DNA of 64,000 bases from Pseudoips prasinana (lineage: Eukaryota > Arthropoda > Insecta > Lepidoptera > Nolidae). The stretch covers positions 15,959,501-16,023,500 of the forward strand of contig OX621250.1 of assembly GCA_951640165.1 (NCBI GenBank). The letters run 5' to 3'. The translations under genes were made by a program, and so were the position numbers. Below are positions 37,301-47,249 of the stretch, one piece after another (positions within the stretch are counted from its first letter, which is position 1; each line of letters begins with the position of its first letter). Below the pieces are notes generated by a model. The model had not been told where the DNA came from. It saw only the letters and a list, made by a program, of their open reading frames with translations, and ran no database searches.

Positions 37301-40300
37301 TTTATTATAAGTAAAAATATAAGCAATGATAACTAGATGTTGTATTATATTTATTTTTGCAGGGAGATGGAATGTATCCTCACTTCTCACAACAACATTA
37401 CCAAATGTACCAACAACACTTCCGCGCCACTCAACATGAGACTAGAGCGACACACTCACCTTATAGCCGGTAAGATTTATTTTTAGAATTTGAAAAGTAG
37501 TTTTATAAAAGCTAAACATACATTAAGCAGACCTAAATGATACATTAAAAATGTATTCGCATATACCTGTTATTGGCTTGTTGTCGTATATACTGATCGT
37601 TGTATTTTATAGGTATTTTGGAAATAAATGGAAATAATAATAATATCTGGGGACAATGTCACACAGATCATCCTAGCCCCAAACTAAGCAAAGCTTGTAC
37701 TATGGGTACCAGGCGACGATATACATACTTATATAGATAGATAAATACATATACATAGAAAATATCCATGACTAATAAACAAATATTCGTGCTCATCACA
37801 CAAATATTTGTACTTACCGGGATTCGAACCCAGGACCACCAGCTTCGTAGGCAGGAGCACTACCAAACAGGCTATGGTGACCGTCTGTTTTGTAGACTAT
37901 CTACATTGGTACAAGGTGTATAACATAAATAGAACTGAACACTGTGTAGCACATAAACTTTCAACTTACGCAATGTGTTTTTTTACATTAGGTACAGAAA
38001 TCGCGTTAAATTGTTTTTCCGTCCAAGTTTGAATAAAATTTATAAGGAAATAGTAACACACATGTTTATTCCTTTACTACTTTGATGTAACTGCAAATAA
38101 TAATAAATACTTTTGGAAAAAAATATGTAATTGTAAAAATTTCGAGTTTCTTTTTTAAATGGAGCTTTATGGTCCAAGAGAGAACACCTGTGAGGTTTTG
38201 GTTGTGTATGAGTTTTATGTATATTGACATTAAATAAAAAAGGAATAGTGCCAGATATTACTGATAAATATATCGCGCCACAATTTCACATTTAGAATTT
38301 TCGAATCGAATAAATGAAATGAAGATTATTTTCAATGTGTATTCTGTCAAACTTTTTGTTTTAAATATTTTTTTTTATTGTGAACTAAGCAGTACAATAT
38401 CCTACTAAAGAGATTTTTTTTCTAAAAAATATAGAAATGCGCCTAAGTAAGCCGCGAACTTGCTTTTGTATTCGCTTACTGTCTTTGTATGTGTGAGATG
38501 AAGATAAATTTGTATGTAGAACAATGCATTAAATTTATACTTATATACCTAATATTTTATAAAAAATTATCTACCCATACAGCAGACATTGTAAATGAAT
38601 ACCTGAGCGAAGTTGGTATTACGGTTATGGGCTGGCCTGCAAGAAGCCTGGATATAAATGCCATTGAAAACTTATGGGATGAAGAGATGAGAGATATTCT
38701 GCTCAGTCTCGTCTCTTGCGGGACGCTTGGCTAGCTTAAAACGGCTATGTATAAAGATTGGGATAACATTTTACAACATAAGATTGTGACTCTCATCCGG
38801 TCCAGGGCCTCTAGCACGAGTTCCTGCAGTTCACTTACTCGATCACACGTACAGTTTCTCCCACACATTGAGCACCAGCGCCTCTCACGGAAACTATTAA
38901 GAACTAAAATTCTGGTGCTCAATGTATGGAACGAAACTGTACGTGTGATCGAGTAAGTAAACTGCAGGAACTCGTGCTAGAGGCCCAGGTGTCGTATGGA
39001 AGCAATCGTTAGAGCCTAGGCAGGAAATACGAGATACTGAATAAACTTCTCTGTAACCAATCGTTTTCTAAGTTTAATTTGGAACATTAGAACTTGTTAA
39101 ACAATATCAATTAACTGCGAATGGTGTAATATCCGCAATTAATTGGCATTATTTTTTAATTTAATATGTATATTGAATTAGGTTATAAAAATGGTGTAGT
39201 TTTTGAACATTTATATTATTCTTCGTAATATGTTATTACGTCGGACTGAAATCAATTCTTTACCTATACATTATTTTTTCCATTGCGTAGGTCGGTGGAG
39301 GCGGAGAGCGCGGGCGCCGTGGGGGGAGCGGGCGCGGTGCGCGGCGCGGCGCGCGAGTTCCGGCGCGCGCCCGCCTACGCCGTGGGGCTGGCGCGCGAGC
39401 CGCCGCCCGCGCACTGCGCCCGCCCCGCCGGCGCGCTGCCGCCGCCCGCCGGCCCGCCGCACGCCGGCCCGCCGCACGCCAGCCAGGTGCCGCGCGAAGC
39501 GGACAGCCTGCAGATGTTACTCCAGGTATATAATATCTATAATAATATCTAGGGACAATGTCACACAGATCATCCTAGCCCCAAACTAAGCAAAGCTTGT
39601 ACTATGGGTACCAGGCGACGATATACATACTTATATACATAGATAAATACTTATATACATAGAAAACATTCATGACTCAGAAAAAATTATTCGTGCTCAT
39701 CACACAAATATTTGCACTTACCGGGATTCGAACCCAGGACCACCAGCTTCGTAGGCAGGAGCACTACCAACTAGGCTACGGTGACCGTCTATTAAAATGC
39801 TGGCTGTTTCTAATCCCGCGCCTTTGAGATATTGCCTAACTTGGCATAATTTTTTGGTATTGAGTCTTTATAGGCCATAAAGTGTTTGTATTACAAATGA
39901 ACAATTGTAATACCCACTGTATTACAACTCTAAAAATAATATTTAACAGATTGTAAAGCAAATGTTGTGCATATAAAAAACTAATATCTGGAGTTGAACA
40001 GGGATCATACCTCGGTCTGATACTATAATTATGTACATATATAAGAACATATCATCATTGCGACTTTAAAACCGCTTTTATGAGAAAATCGATAAAATCT
40101 ATCTACAAAAAAAAAATAATTAACTAGGTATGAGCTAAATGAACTGAAAAACTATCTTGCTATTTACGTTGTCGTCTTATACATGTTCTCACTGCTGATG
40201 CTCTTATAAACGAATAGTCGTTAACCAGATCTTGAATTGCCAAAAAATATGTATGTGTTCACGTTCTTCTTTGAATACAAGAGCACAAAGGATATAGATT

Positions 40301-41600
40301 TTAGATTTAGGAGCTTATACAATTGCGTAAGCAACGTGGTTTTAACATTCCTTCAGGTTTCTTAACGCTTGCTGTCCATTAGTCAATTTTGAGTGAAAGA
40401 GATGGTCAGAACCAATTAAGCTTTGAGGTGGAATGAATCATATTATTCCGCACTTCAGGTATGAAAATTCAAAGGCGTACAGCATCCCCGTTGCGAGAAT
40501 TTATTGTCTTGACAAACATATAATACACAAAGTAGGTTCTAATTTCTATTATGTGGCATAACTCTCTTGTTACTAGATAACTACTACGTAAGTAAGGAAC
40601 AGAGGCTGTATCAAATATTGTCACTGATAATGGAATATAATAACCTGACTTATTAGTCGTTATTCATTGGCAGCGCTACCCGGTGATGTGGCAAGGCTTG
40701 TTGGCCTTGAAGAACGACTCGGCAGCGGTGCAGATGCATTTCGTAGGTGGCAACCCGGGCGTGGCGGGCGACACGCTGTCGCGCCACGCCGACGGCTCCA
40801 CGCCGCTGCTGCGCATCGCGCAGCGCATGCGCCTCGAGCAGCCGCAGCTGGACCAGGTGCACCGCAAGATGAAGGTGAGGCCCGATACACTCATACCATT
40901 CATTAAATATGAATAGCTTGAGGCATATTTATTCGGTGTTCCCCATAGTTCTCGCGTATGACCGACCTTTCATATAGATCTAACTAATTTCGAATGTGCC
41001 AAGTCTTTCTGATCAGAAAGTTACCATATGTAACTTCTTTAAAAATAGTGATATATGACATCACCACACAATAAAAACCAGCGCCTTTTTTTCAAGCTAT
41101 ACCTTCCGGTCGTACCTGTTGTGGCATGTGAAGAATGCGTTTAACTCACCTAATAATTGATTGATATTGTTCCAGATGGAAATGGAACACTGCATGCTAC
41201 TGGCGCTGCCGTGCGGGCGCGACCATATGGACGTGCTGCAGCAGTCAACCAACTTGACGGCCGGCTTTATTACCTATCTGCAGCGTAAGCAGGCTGCCGG
41301 AATCGTCAACATTGCACCCCCCGGACATCAACAGGTCGGAACTCTATCATTCACAATATTTTCACATAATTATTCACATAAGTGAGAAAATGAATAGGAA
41401 TTTAGCTAAGTTGCCACATGTTTGGATAAAACTCCGTTTCCCATTATAACGTAAGTGTTATTTGTCTCCAGGCTATGTTCACGGTACATATCTTCCCGTC
41501 GTGCGAGTTCGCCAACGAGAACCTGAACCGCATCGCGCCCGACCTCATGCACCGCGTCGCGGACATCGCGCACCTCCTCATCGTCATAGCCACCGTGTGA
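19185..41600 (+). CDS. spen: split ends (SPEN/SHARP), 16 exons, 5' partial
   Basis: Spen is a nuclear RNA-binding corepressor that links RRM-bound RNA or transcription factors to SMRT/NCoR-type repressors through its C-terminal SPOC domain. Coding exons are 19185-19373, 19558-19810, 22898-23224, 23378-23668, 23741-23941, 24025-24143, 24252-24374, 24464-24602, 24687-35028, 35857-35921, 36011-36070, 37363-37469, 39291-39525, 40674-40874, 41176-41334 and 41472-41600. All junctions are GT-AG and the phases join without a stop, giving about 4,312 residues. Visible parts are a linker (1-147), three RRMs (about 160-420), a disordered charged middle, and SPOC (about 4,150-4,312). The usual first N-terminal RRM is not in the window, so the start codon lies upstream. 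The identity is secure from RRM and SPOC similarity; exact donors of two exons are less so. Confidence 0.93.
19558..19810 (+). CDS. spen: spen exon, Ser/Gly/Arg-rich linker
   Basis: The split Arg codon from the previous exon is completed, followed by TTPHHRWYGSGDRVAG, a TPGGGTEGGRRRRHSGSGSS tract and PSLQHQ, ending exactly at the donor gtaata in phase 0. It is GC-rich, in contrast to the flanking introns. It is predicted to be disordered, and Arg/Ser density suggests phosphorylation sites. Several overlapping open frames on both strands here are GC-driven shadows. Confidence 0.87.
19811..22897. other. spen intron, 3.1 kb, carrying a TIR element
   Basis: The intron runs from donor gtaata to acceptor actacag. 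It contains a 38-bp hairpin (about 19883-19923, tgatatcaaacgtatgg and its complement), a GT-rich tract (20551-20580) and the long-TIR element at 20665-21629. No coding exon with consistent phase is seen inside. Confidence 0.7.
20665..21629. mobile_element. non-autonomous element with about 130-bp terminal inverted repeats
   Basis: Left arm (about 20665-20798) and right arm (about 21497-21629) are inverted copies at roughly 90% identity, both ending in gcttattggacgattcgcac read inward. Each arm contains its own smaller palindromes made of the word ttcgcacg / cgtgcgaa. The 700-base interior has no transposase but includes a block starting agggttccgttaccaaaagg and a run of gtctgtctgtccg, a motif of a very common lepidopteran repeat. 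A clear target duplication is not visible. It is either a MITE-like DNA element or a repeat captured between inverted copies. Confidence 0.65.
22898..23224 (+). CDS. spen: spen exon, RRM2
   Basis: Phase 0 in and out (acceptor actacag, donor gtgaga). A short WASTASGRPLA lead is followed by a full RNA-recognition motif: RNP2-like ICVRNLP, the strongly conserved LKDGLYHEYKKHGKVVWVKV, RNP1-like RYAVVRFKK, and a C-terminal FFGCKISVAPHQ. DEYHPK closes the exon. The order and wording are those of the second RRM in Spen proteins, which with the next two forms a structured RNA-binding unit. Confidence 0.93.
23378..23668 (+). CDS. spen: spen exon, RRM3 and start of RRM4
   Basis: Phase 0 at both ends. 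RRM3 has RNP2 LFIGNL (with TRTL before it), the helix LREKFKHFG, the strand IIEIDIKK, RNP1 YAFCQYA and a C-terminal RVKLGFGK. The exon closes with CVWVDGLTEHTEKQ, the RNP2 strand of the next RRM. A glycine-rich insertion (SSGGAG) sits before RNP1. The donor is gtagat. Confidence 0.93.
23741..23941 (+). CDS. spen: spen exon, remainder of RRM4
   Basis: Phase 0; acceptor gtgtgcag, donor gtgcgg after DYASRECQ. It supplies the rest of the RRM begun in the previous exon: VLSAVSRCGG, an RNP1-like AALVHFEQ, and the closing strand LCVDYASREC that is typical of the family. It is unusually GC-rich and alanine-rich compared with RRM2 and RRM3. The preceding 72-base intron is open in frame, so retention would insert 24 residues without a stop. 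Confidence 0.9.
24025..24143 (+). CDS. spen: spen exon after RRM4
   Basis: Begins EAFYEQLEKHGG right after the RECQ of RRM4, as expected for Spen. It ends in phase 2 at ccgttcg followed by gttcgt. A second possible donor four bases later (ttc then gtatag) would leave phase 0, but that breaks the frame of the next exon, so the earlier one is chosen. Confidence 0.85.
24252..24374 (+). CDS. spen: spen exon, Ser/Arg-rich
   Basis: The acceptor ttcgatag adds one base to complete an Arg codon, then FEGCGSRSRASSYGRASSR, TPRFSTLEHYDPTDYA and DRRYR split at gtgaat (phase 2). The RSRASS wording resembles the RS-rich stretch that follows the RRMs in Spen proteins. Confidence 0.85.
24464..24602 (+). CDS. 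spen: spen exon
   Basis: Enters in phase 2 after tatgctcag (VYDEVGSSPQPEDTPYEERL) and ends in HSK at a near-consensus donor, aag then gtaagt, in phase 0. It is rich in Arg and Ser (RARRHRRDSSPEE) and probably disordered. Confidence 0.87.
24687..35028 (+). CDS. spen: spen giant central exon (10.3 kb)
   Basis: Acceptor tatcctcag; the frame is open from ERPLRTARRSRS for 3,447 codons to HHA-G at the donor gtcagt. The ATG at 24882 is internal, not a start. Landmarks are a GC-rich Pro/Ala/Arg head, a block of about 21 degenerate 15-residue repeats (26100-27002), Lys/Glu/Asp/Ser-rich disordered sequence, a family-conserved helix (MYDKVKARSCKNM from 28626, then FSQLKQSRAKREEKKR), a short conserved EETADAVAALLGESFGG (about 30640), a Gln/Pro/Asn/Ser region, RGG/AT-hook-like KRGGRSARGRR and TKRGGRGRAK (33511-33650), and a Pro/Ala-rich tail (34236-34500). 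Nearly the whole exon is predicted unstructured. A single giant central exon is typical of spen. Confidence 0.93.
26100..27002 (+). repeat. spen: about 21 degenerate 15-codon repeats in spen
   Basis: The consensus is F-D/E-K-S-F-E-K-E-K-N-L-H-I-T-s, repeated head to tail for 301 residues with substitutions and a few short deletions. Units differ at DNA level, so it is an old, selected or drifting array rather than a recent satellite. The period keeps the reading frame throughout. The alternation of FEKSFEKEKN and a short beta-prone VHITS could form a charged, repeating ligand-binding or helical rod; function unknown. Confidence 0.9.
35857..35921 (+). CDS. spen: spen exon
   Basis: Joins the split Gly codon of the giant exon (phase 1) and reads AASRVAIASVPSISPQGQMG, ending at Met with donor gtaatt, phase 0. 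The 65-base length and clean phase on both sides support it. If the upstream intron is not removed, translation ends after another 11 codons at 35063. Confidence 0.88.
36011..36070 (+). CDS. spen: spen exon, donor uncertain
   Basis: The acceptor ccggaacag is followed in phase 0 by SAELVRSPPPAHQQTSPVTL. Two weak donors fit the frame: gtatac at 36071 (used here) and gtaatg at 36083, the latter adding VYHN. Both join the next exon in frame, so alternative splicing is possible. Confidence 0.75.
37363..37469 (+). CDS. spen: spen exon
   Basis: Acceptor tatttttgcag, then GDGMYPHFSQQHYQMYQQHF and RATQHETRATHSPYSR, split 2/1 at donor gtaaga. It is Gln/Tyr/His-rich, predicted disordered, and leads toward the SPOC domain. 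Confidence 0.87.
37636..37893 (-). repeat. tRNA-Arg-derived SINE in spen intron, copy 1
   Basis: On the minus strand the head reads acggtcaccatagcctgttt, with tacgaag at the anticodon position (Arg ACG-like) and the B box ctgggttcgaatcccggtaa. The body ends in acattgtccccagatattat. It is nearly identical to the copy at 39541-39790 in the next intron. The tRNA head is degenerate, so this is not a tRNA gene. Confidence 0.7.
38540..38800 (+). pseudogene. Tc1/mariner transposase relic, C-terminal
   Basis: Within the spen intron 37470-39290, the frame gives THTADIVNEYLSEVGITVMG followed by WPARSLDINAIENLWDEE. This is the segment around the last catalytic residue of Tc1-like transposases (consensus WP-SPDLNPIENLWD), then WDNILQHKIVTLI in a shifted frame. 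Frameshifts and replaced residues show it is dead. Confidence 0.7.
38804..38988. repeat. 75-bp inverted repeat beside the Tc1 relic
   Basis: Arms 38804-38878 and 38912-38988 are reverse complements at about 90% (cctctagcacgagttcctgc and its complement, then ctcgatcacacgtacagttt). A 33-base loop separates them. The location directly after the transposase relic suggests a rearranged element end, in which one flank was copied in inverse orientation. Confidence 0.75.
39291..39525 (+). CDS. spen: spen exon, Ala/Pro-rich lead to SPOC
   Basis: Acceptor cattgcgtag; one base completes Arg, then SVEAESAGAVGGAGAVRGAA, a Pro/Ala/His-rich stretch (ARPAGALPPPAGPPHAGPPH) and READSLQMLLQ at donor gtatat, phase 0. 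The exon is about 80% GC inside AT-rich introns. The last dozen residues belong to the helix that precedes SPOC. Confidence 0.9.
39541..39790 (-). repeat. tRNA-Arg-derived SINE in spen intron, copy 2
   Basis: Same family and orientation as 37636-37893, with the same head (gtagcctagttggtagtgct, tacgaag, ctgggttcgaatcccggtaa) and the same end. It begins only about 15 bases after the 5' splice site of the spen exon ending at 39525. Confidence 0.72.
40674..40874 (+). CDS. spen: spen exon, SPOC domain part 1
   Basis: Acceptor ttggcag; RYPVMWQGLLALKNDSAAV then QMHFVGGN and LLRIAQRMRLEQPQLDQV, donor gtgagg, phase 0. This is the N-terminal half of SPOC, the domain that binds phosphorylated repressor tails. 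Lys in LALKND and both Arg in RMRLE correspond to the basic residues that contact the phosphopeptide in human SHARP. Confidence 0.95.
41176..41334 (+). CDS. spen: spen exon, SPOC domain part 2
   Basis: Acceptor attgttccag; MEMEHCMLLALPCGRDHMDV then LTAGFITYLQRKQAAGIVNI and PPGHQQ, donor gtcgga, phase 0. The LLALPCGRD and FITYLQ-KQAAGI phrases are hallmark SPOC sequence. The Tyr in ITYLQ is the ligand-contacting tyrosine of SHARP. Confidence 0.95.
41472..41600 (+). CDS. spen: spen terminal exon, end of SPOC
   Basis: Acceptor tttgtctccag; AMFTVHIFPSCEFANENLNR then IAPDLMHRVADIAHLLIVIATV and TGA. FPSCEF-NE-L-R-APDL and the final LIVIATV are the characteristic C-terminus of all Spen proteins, so the protein is complete at this end. 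Confidence 0.96.
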   Translation, partial: AMFTVHIFPSCEFANENLNRIAPDLMHRVADIAHLLIVIATV

Positions 41601-42775
41601 GCCAATGAATACATCTGGCGCACTGTCACCAACGGCTATACTTCACTTAAACGACCTTGTGAATACTATTGTGATGGTCAACAATTGAACTTTTAATGGA
41701 CACAATATATTGGACTTGACACATTTACGCCTAAATATATTCGCTTCGTGTTGTTATAAGACACTATTATCAATGTAGAGGACTCAAGCCGGATTTTCCC
41801 GACGTTTCCCGACATTTAAGAAATATGTAACCCTCCTTACGGATGTTTTACTATGCGTACGAATTAATTAAAGCGCTACCTAACTCGGGTTAACGATGCC
41901 TTAAATATTAAGAGGATGCTGGAGAAATCCGCTAATATTCTTTCTAAGAAAGCATTGTAAATACGGCCAGGTTGTGAAATTTTTTATCTTGATTTTATCG
42001 TAGCAATATATCGACCTGGTATGATGGGAAACAGCCATCACCCGTATATGAGGTGACATTCATACAGTCGTTAGGAATTGAGTTGTAATACCTCTGAGTG
42101 CGTGAACTCTCCTTGTGGTTATGTGTAGTTCTTGTATTCTGAACTGGTACGCCCCTGCACCGCGGTAACGGTGATGATTGTCCTACAAAGCCGATGGAGG
42201 GGCATGTCAGTTTGGAGTAGAAGCCAAACGTCAGTTTATTTATTGTTATGGCGCACCGCCGCGCAGTGGTCGCGGACGGCCGCGGCGGTGTCGCTCCTGT
42301 ATAAACTCTCACCTAGATAGATAAGCAGCCGTCACTTATTTAAGTACTAGATTGTAAGTCATAGCTTATTTGTAAAATACTTTTGTTATGGTCGACTGGG
42401 TTCGACGATATTCGGAGTTTAAATTTTTAAAAAATAAATAAATAGATGGCAAAGTCAGTCGATAAATATATTTAATTTTGGGTTCCGATTAGAGTGGCGA
42501 TCTATCGAGCATTTTTTATTGTTAGTGTAAATTGTTATTTTGTTTTAAGCGAATTAGGTCTAAAGTAATTTAAATTCTGTAAATATCGAATCTATCCGTA
42601 CTAATGTTCGATTTCGCTTAGGTCATTACGGTAGGTAATGGAAAACTCATGAATACTGGGTCGAATGAATACTGTTTATGTGTAAAAAATCAATCTTAAT
42701 TAAGTAAGTAATTAAGTTATATGATAGTAAGAAAAAATACACGTGGAAAATAAACTGTGATTCTGACTTTTAAAC
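41601..42775 (+). other. spen: probable spen 3' UTR
   Basis: AT-rich sequence after the stop codon. Poly(A) signals AATAAA are at 42433, 42437 and 42749; the last is followed within 25 bases by a T-rich stretch and is the best candidate. Two Pumilio-type sites (TGTAAATA) lie at 41956-41963 and 42578-42585. The true 3' end cannot be proven from sequence, and longer forms are possible. Confidence 0.55.
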
Positions 42776-45600
42776 GTAGGCTGTAGTTAGCCCTATTTTA
42801 TGGAGCATAGAGCAGTGCGCATGCGCAGGTCACGCCTCGGCTGCGTCCGCCCGCCGCGTGCGGCCCGACGGGACTCTCGTACCGCCGCTACAGGGTCGGC
42901 CTCTACAGCGCCCCTCTCGCGTTACCCACATAATCACGACATACATAATTAAATTTGGCGCCTTATACTTACTGGAAGTGAGAATTATAATTTAGCCCGT
43001 CCTCATAAGGGAGAATTCGCTATGGAACTTGTGAATTGGCTCTTTTCGCACACCACGTGGGCAAAAACGACGACAGGAGATAAAGTAGTCGAAGTTCGTT
43101 TAGGCTGAGGAGCGTTTTCAACTTTACGCCATTTTTATTTTGGACTGTACTAGTAGTATAACCCGGGAGGGAAACAATCTATTTTATACTTCGCAAGTGT
43201 TGAATTAAATAATGGTGTATAGTATAGTGATCAGTCAGGGACGGGCACGACTCTGTTATTAACTTCATAATAATTTATTGCATTCATACAATGTGTTTTT
43301 TCTTCTTACATTAGTCCGATTCGACAATATTTTTTAATAGTTTTCCATAAAACCTGCTCATCGAAAATCTGTGGGTAATTTGTAGGTATAAAAATCATTC
43401 GATTACAGATATAAACATAGATTAATGCATATGTATTAGGCGATAACTGATTATAAATTAAACGAAATCAATGCCTTTTAAGGATACATAACGGGCTATC
43501 CCAGCTGTTATTGTTTGCGTATTGACGAGCGAATGTGCTTCGCTCCTTGTAACGGTCCAGAGATAATTTATATGAGATGTGAAAACTGTACTGTTAAAAG
43601 GTGTGAAGTTCGCTCAAGATGTGGCGCCGTTCAAACAATCATGCGCGCTCGTTTTCTATTAGTACGTCATATATTTGTTATTTTTATGTTGATTTATAAT
43701 TATCCTTTTGTTGTTTGATATCATTGGTTATTCTTCATCGGCTGATTTTATTATAACTTTTACATGATCATACAAAAGTGAAGGCTTAAGAGCCGTTTTT
43801 ATTTTCTAAGAATAATTTACACTAACGAGTAACCGTAGGTAAGGGATGGGCACACTGGGGGCCGTGCATTGGGTTGTTTGAGCGGGCGCTGTACGCACAT
43901 GCTGGCTCAGTGCGCACGCACACTGACGCAGTGCGCACGCACACTAGCGCAGTCACGTGTCGGATCTCAGTGCCGCTGGCTGCGGGCGTAGCCCAGGTTT
44001 TTCTCTACTAGTACCCGCTATCCTCACTGGCCGCTCGCCTTCCGTTTTCCCGTGACAAATAGGTACTGACGAGCTATCCACTGCAAGACGCTTTATTCAT
44101 ATACTCCCGAATTCTTCTGAATAAACCTAAACTAACGATATTGTACTTCTCATAGTTTATTTAAGTTTAGCTGTAGCGTAGCGTCACCTCCGATCGATCG
44201 GCCGGCATCTCGCATAACTTGCATTATTATTATAATAGATAGATAATGGTGCGACTGTGCTGTCGTACGTAAAAATGAAGTACAAAATATTTTATGTATT
44301 GTAATTTTATAATGTATGTACGATATAAAAATTATAGCACAGGTAATTATATTATTACGTATATTCTTTTTAAGATTTAAACTAGAATGTATAAAATATA
44401 ATAATTTTATTGTTTGTCATATTTCCGTCGCAAACAGTTGTTTAACTTGGCTAGGAGGAACACTAACGAACTCATCACTTCGTCCATTAATTTTAAAATA
44501 TCTATAATTTTATTAGCAGGCAGATACCCAAATACACTCTAAAATCATATAGGGGATCCTTATAAAGGAGTCCGGTGTAAATAAGTCTCCATGAAAATAT
44601 AGTGATATGACGGTATTTAGACAAGCTATTTAAAATTTGTGAGATAAGAAACAAATGAGAATTATAATATGATAATTTATTGCGTTGAAAATATTTACTT
44701 TGTAACTGGGATGTAGTTATTTATTAAGCCATAGAAAATTATTATGTATCTAATAAAAATAATTACGTGTTACATGCTCAAAATATTTAGTTTTTGTTCA
44801 ACAAATTATTTTATTTACAGTTATATAAATATGCTGAATATGGATAGAGATGCTGATGTACTATTTTTATTTATTTGGAGATAAAGTAATTTGTATGTAC
44901 GAGTAAGAGTCCTTAATTTATGATTACATCCTTGTGCCGTATGCTATTGAAATGTCAATTATTAAGACTTAATGTGTCCTGGAATATTTCCATCTGTGTA
45001 AAAGAAAGAAACAAAATTTTTGATGACATAATTCCATCAGTGGTTAAAGCCATGCTTAGTACAGACTTAACTGCATGTGAGAAGTATAATATAGTTTTGT
45101 TTATATCATAAACCGGCCTGCAACGATCCACCCGGCGGCGACTGTAGCGCGGCCGGGTCGCGTCGTCCTTCACGTGTGTAGCTGTTTCATACTGTTGTCA
45201 AGCATGAAGCGGTTACATGAGGATGGAATGTGTAAAGTGTGGGGTGTGCTTCGTTAGCGACTGCTGTCGGTGTGTGAGATGATAGTTTAAATATTTGTAA
45301 AAATAACATTTGATCTCAAGTGTGCAGCAAAAGTGAAAGTGAGTTAGACTGTTGTAGTGCAGCAGTCGCGTGCGGACCCGACCCCACGCCAGTGTGCTCC
45401 GTGTTGGTTTCGTTCTAACAGAGCGTACGTATAGAAAAAAATATTGTGATCATAATTATATTATAGTTTTAAAGCTAGGATGTAGAGATAACTGTATATT
45501 TTGTACATATTGAAAATAGTATTGTATCTTTACTTCCCTTTATCCAAACAACCCAGACTCCTGTGTGTTATGTACCTCCTACCTACCAATACTATTAAAA
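42776..45600. other. gene-free tract with GC-rich patches
   Basis: Three GC-rich islands (about 42810-42930, 43850-44060 and 45110-45420) interrupt AT-rich DNA. None has a convincing reading frame. The second contains a short tandem repeat, cagtgcgcacgcacact, twice at 22-base spacing (about 43909-43955). They may belong to a long spen 3' UTR or a noncoding transcript. Confidence 0.45.
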
Positions 45601-47240
45601 AAATATTACATAAATTTCGTTTTCTTATTGTTTTTCGCCTATAAATCTAGTCTATAACTTTCTTTATAATACGGTTTAAGACATTTATTTCTCAAAACAG
45701 AATACAATTCACTTATTATTGAGAAATACAAGTAATAAGGAAATGAAAGAAATACAAGTGAAAAGTATAATCTACACAATAAGCGGCTAAATTGATCTAT
45801 TTCTTAAAATATTTCTCTATGCAGGACATCACATTTGACACTTCATCAAAATTCAACAACGTAACCGGCGCGTATAGAATATAATTTAGTTTTTCGTAGT
45901 TAGAACTGCACATTTGCTTCATTTTTTTACAATTACGTTTTATCTTTATTGTAATAATTACCAAATGACGTCATTTTACAATTCACTTTACCAGTAACTG
46001 ACAGATGTCAAATATGATCTATTAACTTGGCCCTACTATAATACATTTGGCTTTTGTGAGGATCACTTCTGGAGGCTAAACTGCAAAATTAAATGATGAC
46101 GCTTGTTAAAACTTGCATTTTCAGTTGGTAAGTATGGACAAAACTTTTTTAACAATTTAACTATTGGTAGTAGTATTTAGTATTTGCTGGTTTCAACGTA
46201 AATGGGCCGAATGCCGAATCAACTGAGAACCTTCGAGTGGGACTTAGTCTGTCGATATAATGTGTAATAATATTGTAGCAGTATCAATACCGTTGCATTT
46301 TCTTCAGCAAGTTCAGAGAGCCGGAAATCCGACAACCAACTCAATACACTTAATTTTCCTTCTCTTATTTCTTCATGATTGTATGCAACAGCTAGACAGT
46401 GTCAAGTACATACTTGACAATATCAGGGGCAACAGTAGCCTTACCATCAGATGGGCCGTGCGCCCATCTGTCTATTATGTTAATGTTGAAATTTAAAATA
46501 ATAGTATTCTTTATACTATTCGAGCTTTACCCGAAATAGACTTTCACAATGAAAACCCTCTGGATGAAGATATTGCAATTCCAGCAGCACTTGATTTAGA
46601 ACGTATGCCTGAAGAAACTCGCTCCAGTGCTTATTAGTTATAAATACAGAACTTCATCGGACAATAAGGCGACAGTTATTGAAATCAAATTGTGTTTTAT
46701 ATTACGACTGTAAGTAATTTCAAAAGAGCCGAAGATTTGACTAATACCACATACCCTTAAATGGGTTTTTGGAGGAGGCGGAAAATAAAATGTAATATAA
46801 AGGGCGCTCAAAGTTTGAAATGAAACGAAACAGCCTGTCTAAGTGATCTTGCCTCATATAATATGAGGCTAAAAGACTAGAATGTGACTGGAAGCTAGAT
46901 TATTATTGCTAGTTTAGAAGACTAATAATGAGCGGGAAGTTTCTAGAGTATTACGACTGATTGCCCCTCTTGAAAACTTTAACCGAGCACTATTCAACCC
47001 TCGGACAGTTCGGCCTTTACAATTCAAAGGATTTAATCTCAATTTCTGCTTTTGATTAATCCTTACTCAAGTCCATGTGTGTTGGCAAATGTTATATATA
47101 ATACAAATAGGTACCTACCTAACTGTTAACAATCTAGTGGACCGTATGCATAAGCAAATTGATGATAATTGAAAATTACCTGTTAAACTACCGAACTTGA
47201 AATATTGCCGAGAATACCTTCATTAGTTAACCGATAAGAA
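45601..47240. other. gene-free DNA
   Basis: No recognised gene. Around 46510-46640 one frame reads RALPEIDFHNENPLDEDIAI followed by a few more acidic codons, which could be the tail of a dead transposase, but no family is supported. Confidence 0.4.
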
Positions 47241-47249
47241 GACTATAAA

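Noticed and set aside
46510..46640. Possible C-terminus of a dead transposase (RALPEIDFHNENP)
   Set aside because: Only one short fragment is seen, with no catalytic motif or terminal repeats. Too little to name a family.
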